Source: Anaerolinea sp. (GTDB taxonomy: Bacteria > Chloroflexota > Limnocylindria > Limnocylindrales > CSP1-4). Taken from it: a stretch of DNA of 64,000 nt. The notes beneath the pieces were generated by a model. That model did not search any database, had not been told where the DNA came from, and worked only from the letters and a program-made list of their open reading frames with translations. Below are positions 62,921 through 64,000 of this stretch, in pieces (the first letter of the stretch is position 1; each line of letters starts with the position of its first letter). The stretch covers positions 16,852-80,851 of the forward strand of contig PNKK01000009.1 of the NCBI GenBank assembly GCA_013822395.1. The letters are read 5' to 3'. The position numbers were made by a program, and so were the translations under genes.

Positions 62921-63015
62921 GATCCAGCCGGTCGGGCGCGGAGGACGGGCGCGGAGATGCGCACGAGAACGAGCCCAGGGCACGCGCCCCGGACCGAACC
63001 CGTACGATCCACAAC

Positions 63016-63831
63016 GTGACGCGATCGACGGACTGGCTCGAGGTGGGTGATCGCGTCTTCGCGCGCCGGTACGCCTACCTGGACCAGCAGATCGGCGTCG
63101 TCCTCGGGCAAGCCGAGGCCCTCGTGATCGACACGCGGGCAACGCCCGCCCACGCGCGGGAGCTCCAGGCGGACATCCGCCGGCTCACCCCGGACCCCGT
63201 GACGGTCGCGGTGAACACGCACTGGCACTGGGACCACGCGTTCGGCAACAGCGTCCTGCGTCCGGCGGTCATCTGGGGCCATGAACGCTGCCGTGAGCGG
63301 CTCATCAGGGACGGCGCGGACGCACGAGCCGAGGAGGCCGCGGCGGATCCGGCTCACCGGGCCGATTTCGAGGCCGTCGTCATCGACCCGCCGGATCGAA
63401 CCCTGACAATCGCGGCCGACGTCGAGGTCGGCGGACGCCGCGTGGAGCTCCGCTACCTGGGCCGCGGGCACACGGACGGCGACATCGTGGTCGCGGTCCC
63501 CGATGCCGACGTCCTGTTCGCCGGCGACCTCCTCGAGAACGGCGCGATCCCCTGGTTCGGCGACGGCTACCCGATCGACTGGCCGGCAACGGTGGAACGG
63601 CTGCTGCCGCTGGTGGGCGGGGCCGTCGTGCCGGGACACGGCGCGGCTGCAGATCGGGCGTTCGTCGAGCGGCAGCTGGAGGCATTCCGCCTGGTCGCCT
63701 CGCTCGCGCGGCAGGTCCACGGCGGCGAGATCGGCCGCGAGGCCGCCCTCGCCTCGATGCCGTTCGACGTGGCGACCTCGATGGAGCCGCTCGACCGCGC
63801 CCTCGCCCAGCTCCGCGGCGAGCTCGACTGA
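63016..63831 (+). CDS. Metallo-beta-lactamase-fold hydrolase
   Basis: A 271-residue protein from the GTG at VTRSTDWLEVGDRV. The metal motif is NTHWHWDHAFGN (His69, His71, Asp73, His74), with later ligands in YLGRGHTDGD and the FAGDLLENG Asp, and VVPGHG near the end. By fold it is a zinc hydrolase, such as a lactonase, glyoxalase-like or quinoprotein-associated enzyme; the substrate is not deducible. It stands alone downstream of the dyad-repeat element. Confidence 0.88.
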   Translation: MTRSTDWLEVGDRVFARRYAYLDQQIGVVLGQAEALVIDTRATPAHARELQADIRRLTPDPVTVAVNTHWHWDHAFGNSVLRPAVIWGHERCRERLIRDGADARAEEAAADPAHRADFEAVVIDPPDRTLTIAADVEVGGRRVELRYLGRGHTDGDIVVAVPDADVLFAGDLLENGAIPWFGDGYPIDWPATVERLLPLVGGAVVPGHGAAADRAFVERQLEAFRLVASLARQVHGGEIGREAALASMPFDVATSMEPLDRALAQLRGELD

Positions 63832-63890
63832 CCGCGGGGGGAGCGACGAGCCCGCCCGAGTTCGCCTGACCGCGGCGCGATCGACTGACG
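63820..63890 (+). repeat. Repeats at and after the metallo-hydrolase stop
   Basis: GAGCTCGACTGACCGCGG (63820-63837, containing the true TGA) recurs as GAGTTCGCCTGACCGCGG (63858-63875) and, more loosely, CGATCGACTGACGGG (63878-63892 region). Each keeps the TGA. It repeats the pattern seen at lipA and lpdA. Confidence 0.65.
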
Positions 63891-63915
63891 GGCCGAGCCA
63901 GACCGAAGCCGCCCG

Positions 63916-64000
63916 TCAGCCCCCGACCCGGACGACCCAGCGGCCGCGGGCCGCACCGGCTCGGATCGCGTCGAGCGCCGGCTCCAGGGTGTCGAGGGTG
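63916..64000 (-). CDS. C-terminus of a probable zinc-type alcohol dehydrogenase/quinone oxidoreductase, cut by the window edge
   Basis: The minus strand encodes TLDTLEPALDAIRAGAARGR then WVVRVGG-stop. The pattern 'ALDAIRAG.ARGRWVVRV' matches the last strand and helix of medium-chain dehydrogenases (usual ending ARGKIVLRV). Only ~27 codons lie inside the window, so the call rests on this tail alone. It is convergent with the metallo-hydrolase. Confidence 0.55.
   Translation of the reverse strand, partial: TLDTLEPALDAIRAGAARGRWVVRVGG

Overview
The window is about 64 kb of very GC-rich, densely coding bacterial DNA with frequent GTG starts, 1-4 bp gene overlaps and few AT-rich promoters. It carries a complete coproporphyrin-type heme pathway with HemQ (typical of monoderm-type lineages), a fused HemC-HemD, YkoEDC-type thiamine-precursor uptake and a branched-chain/pyruvate 2-oxoacid dehydrogenase cluster. 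I infer Chloroflexota (Limnocylindria-like) or a related high-GC monoderm phylum; the sequence alone does not settle this. I see no rRNA, tRNA, transposase, integrase or CRISPR array.

Layout. 39-5180: two large membrane-anchored von Willebrand A proteins. 5191-6162: a VapBC-like toxin-antitoxin pair with an apparently leaderless, operator-covered promoter. 6256-13378: two lipoproteins, an acyl-CoA synthetase, a secreted subtilase and a small membrane protein. 13486-16111: acyl-CoA dehydrogenase divergent from a SufR-like regulator, then a gene-free stretch. 16112-19835: a MoaD/ThiS-like protein, an acetamidase/formamidase, an AceTr acetate transporter and an adenosine-deaminase-family enzyme. 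19861-29933: lipoyl synthase and the 2-oxoacid dehydrogenase genes (E2, E1-beta, E1-alpha, E3), interrupted by a divergent HTH-nuclease fusion. 30427-34881: PlsY, a DUF1801 protein, an AAA ATPase, a zinc-ribbon protein and a leader peptide/DUF4260/TetR mini-operon. 34898-44148, minus strand: an almost uninterrupted run of ferric-iron ABC transporter (FbpABC-like), MutY, NAD(P)HX epimerase, a small membrane protein, GlpD and GlpK. 44293-56176: the heme cluster, with hemQ on the minus strand and a MerR-type regulator then hemA-hemCD-hemB-hemL-hemE-hemH-radical SAM-hemY on the plus strand. 56659-62522, minus strand: an aldehyde dehydrogenase, a TPP-riboswitch-controlled YkoEDC ECF transporter and a lysophospholipase-like hydrolase. 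63016-64000: a metallo-beta-lactamase-fold hydrolase and the C-terminus of a probable zinc-type alcohol dehydrogenase.

Integration. Iron uptake sits beside heme synthesis. Coproporphyrinogen III would be oxidised by HemY (CgoX), metallated by HemH (CpfC) and decarboxylated by HemQ (ChdC); a SPASM radical-SAM enzyme in the same run may be an oxygen-independent alternative or a separate tetrapyrrole step. LipA would lipoylate the E2 encoded about 500 bp from it. The thiamine-precursor transporter would supply the cofactor of the E1 subunits.

The most unusual non-genic signals are: (1) two intergenic regions (56318-56532 and 62654-62920) that are inverted, diverged copies of one element containing a repeated dyad, in part tandem at exactly 50 bp; (2) a recurring pattern of direct repeats that include or immediately follow stop codons of at least eight genes; and (3) a 140-bp non-coding segment bounded by perfect 11-bp inverted repeats upstream of plsY.
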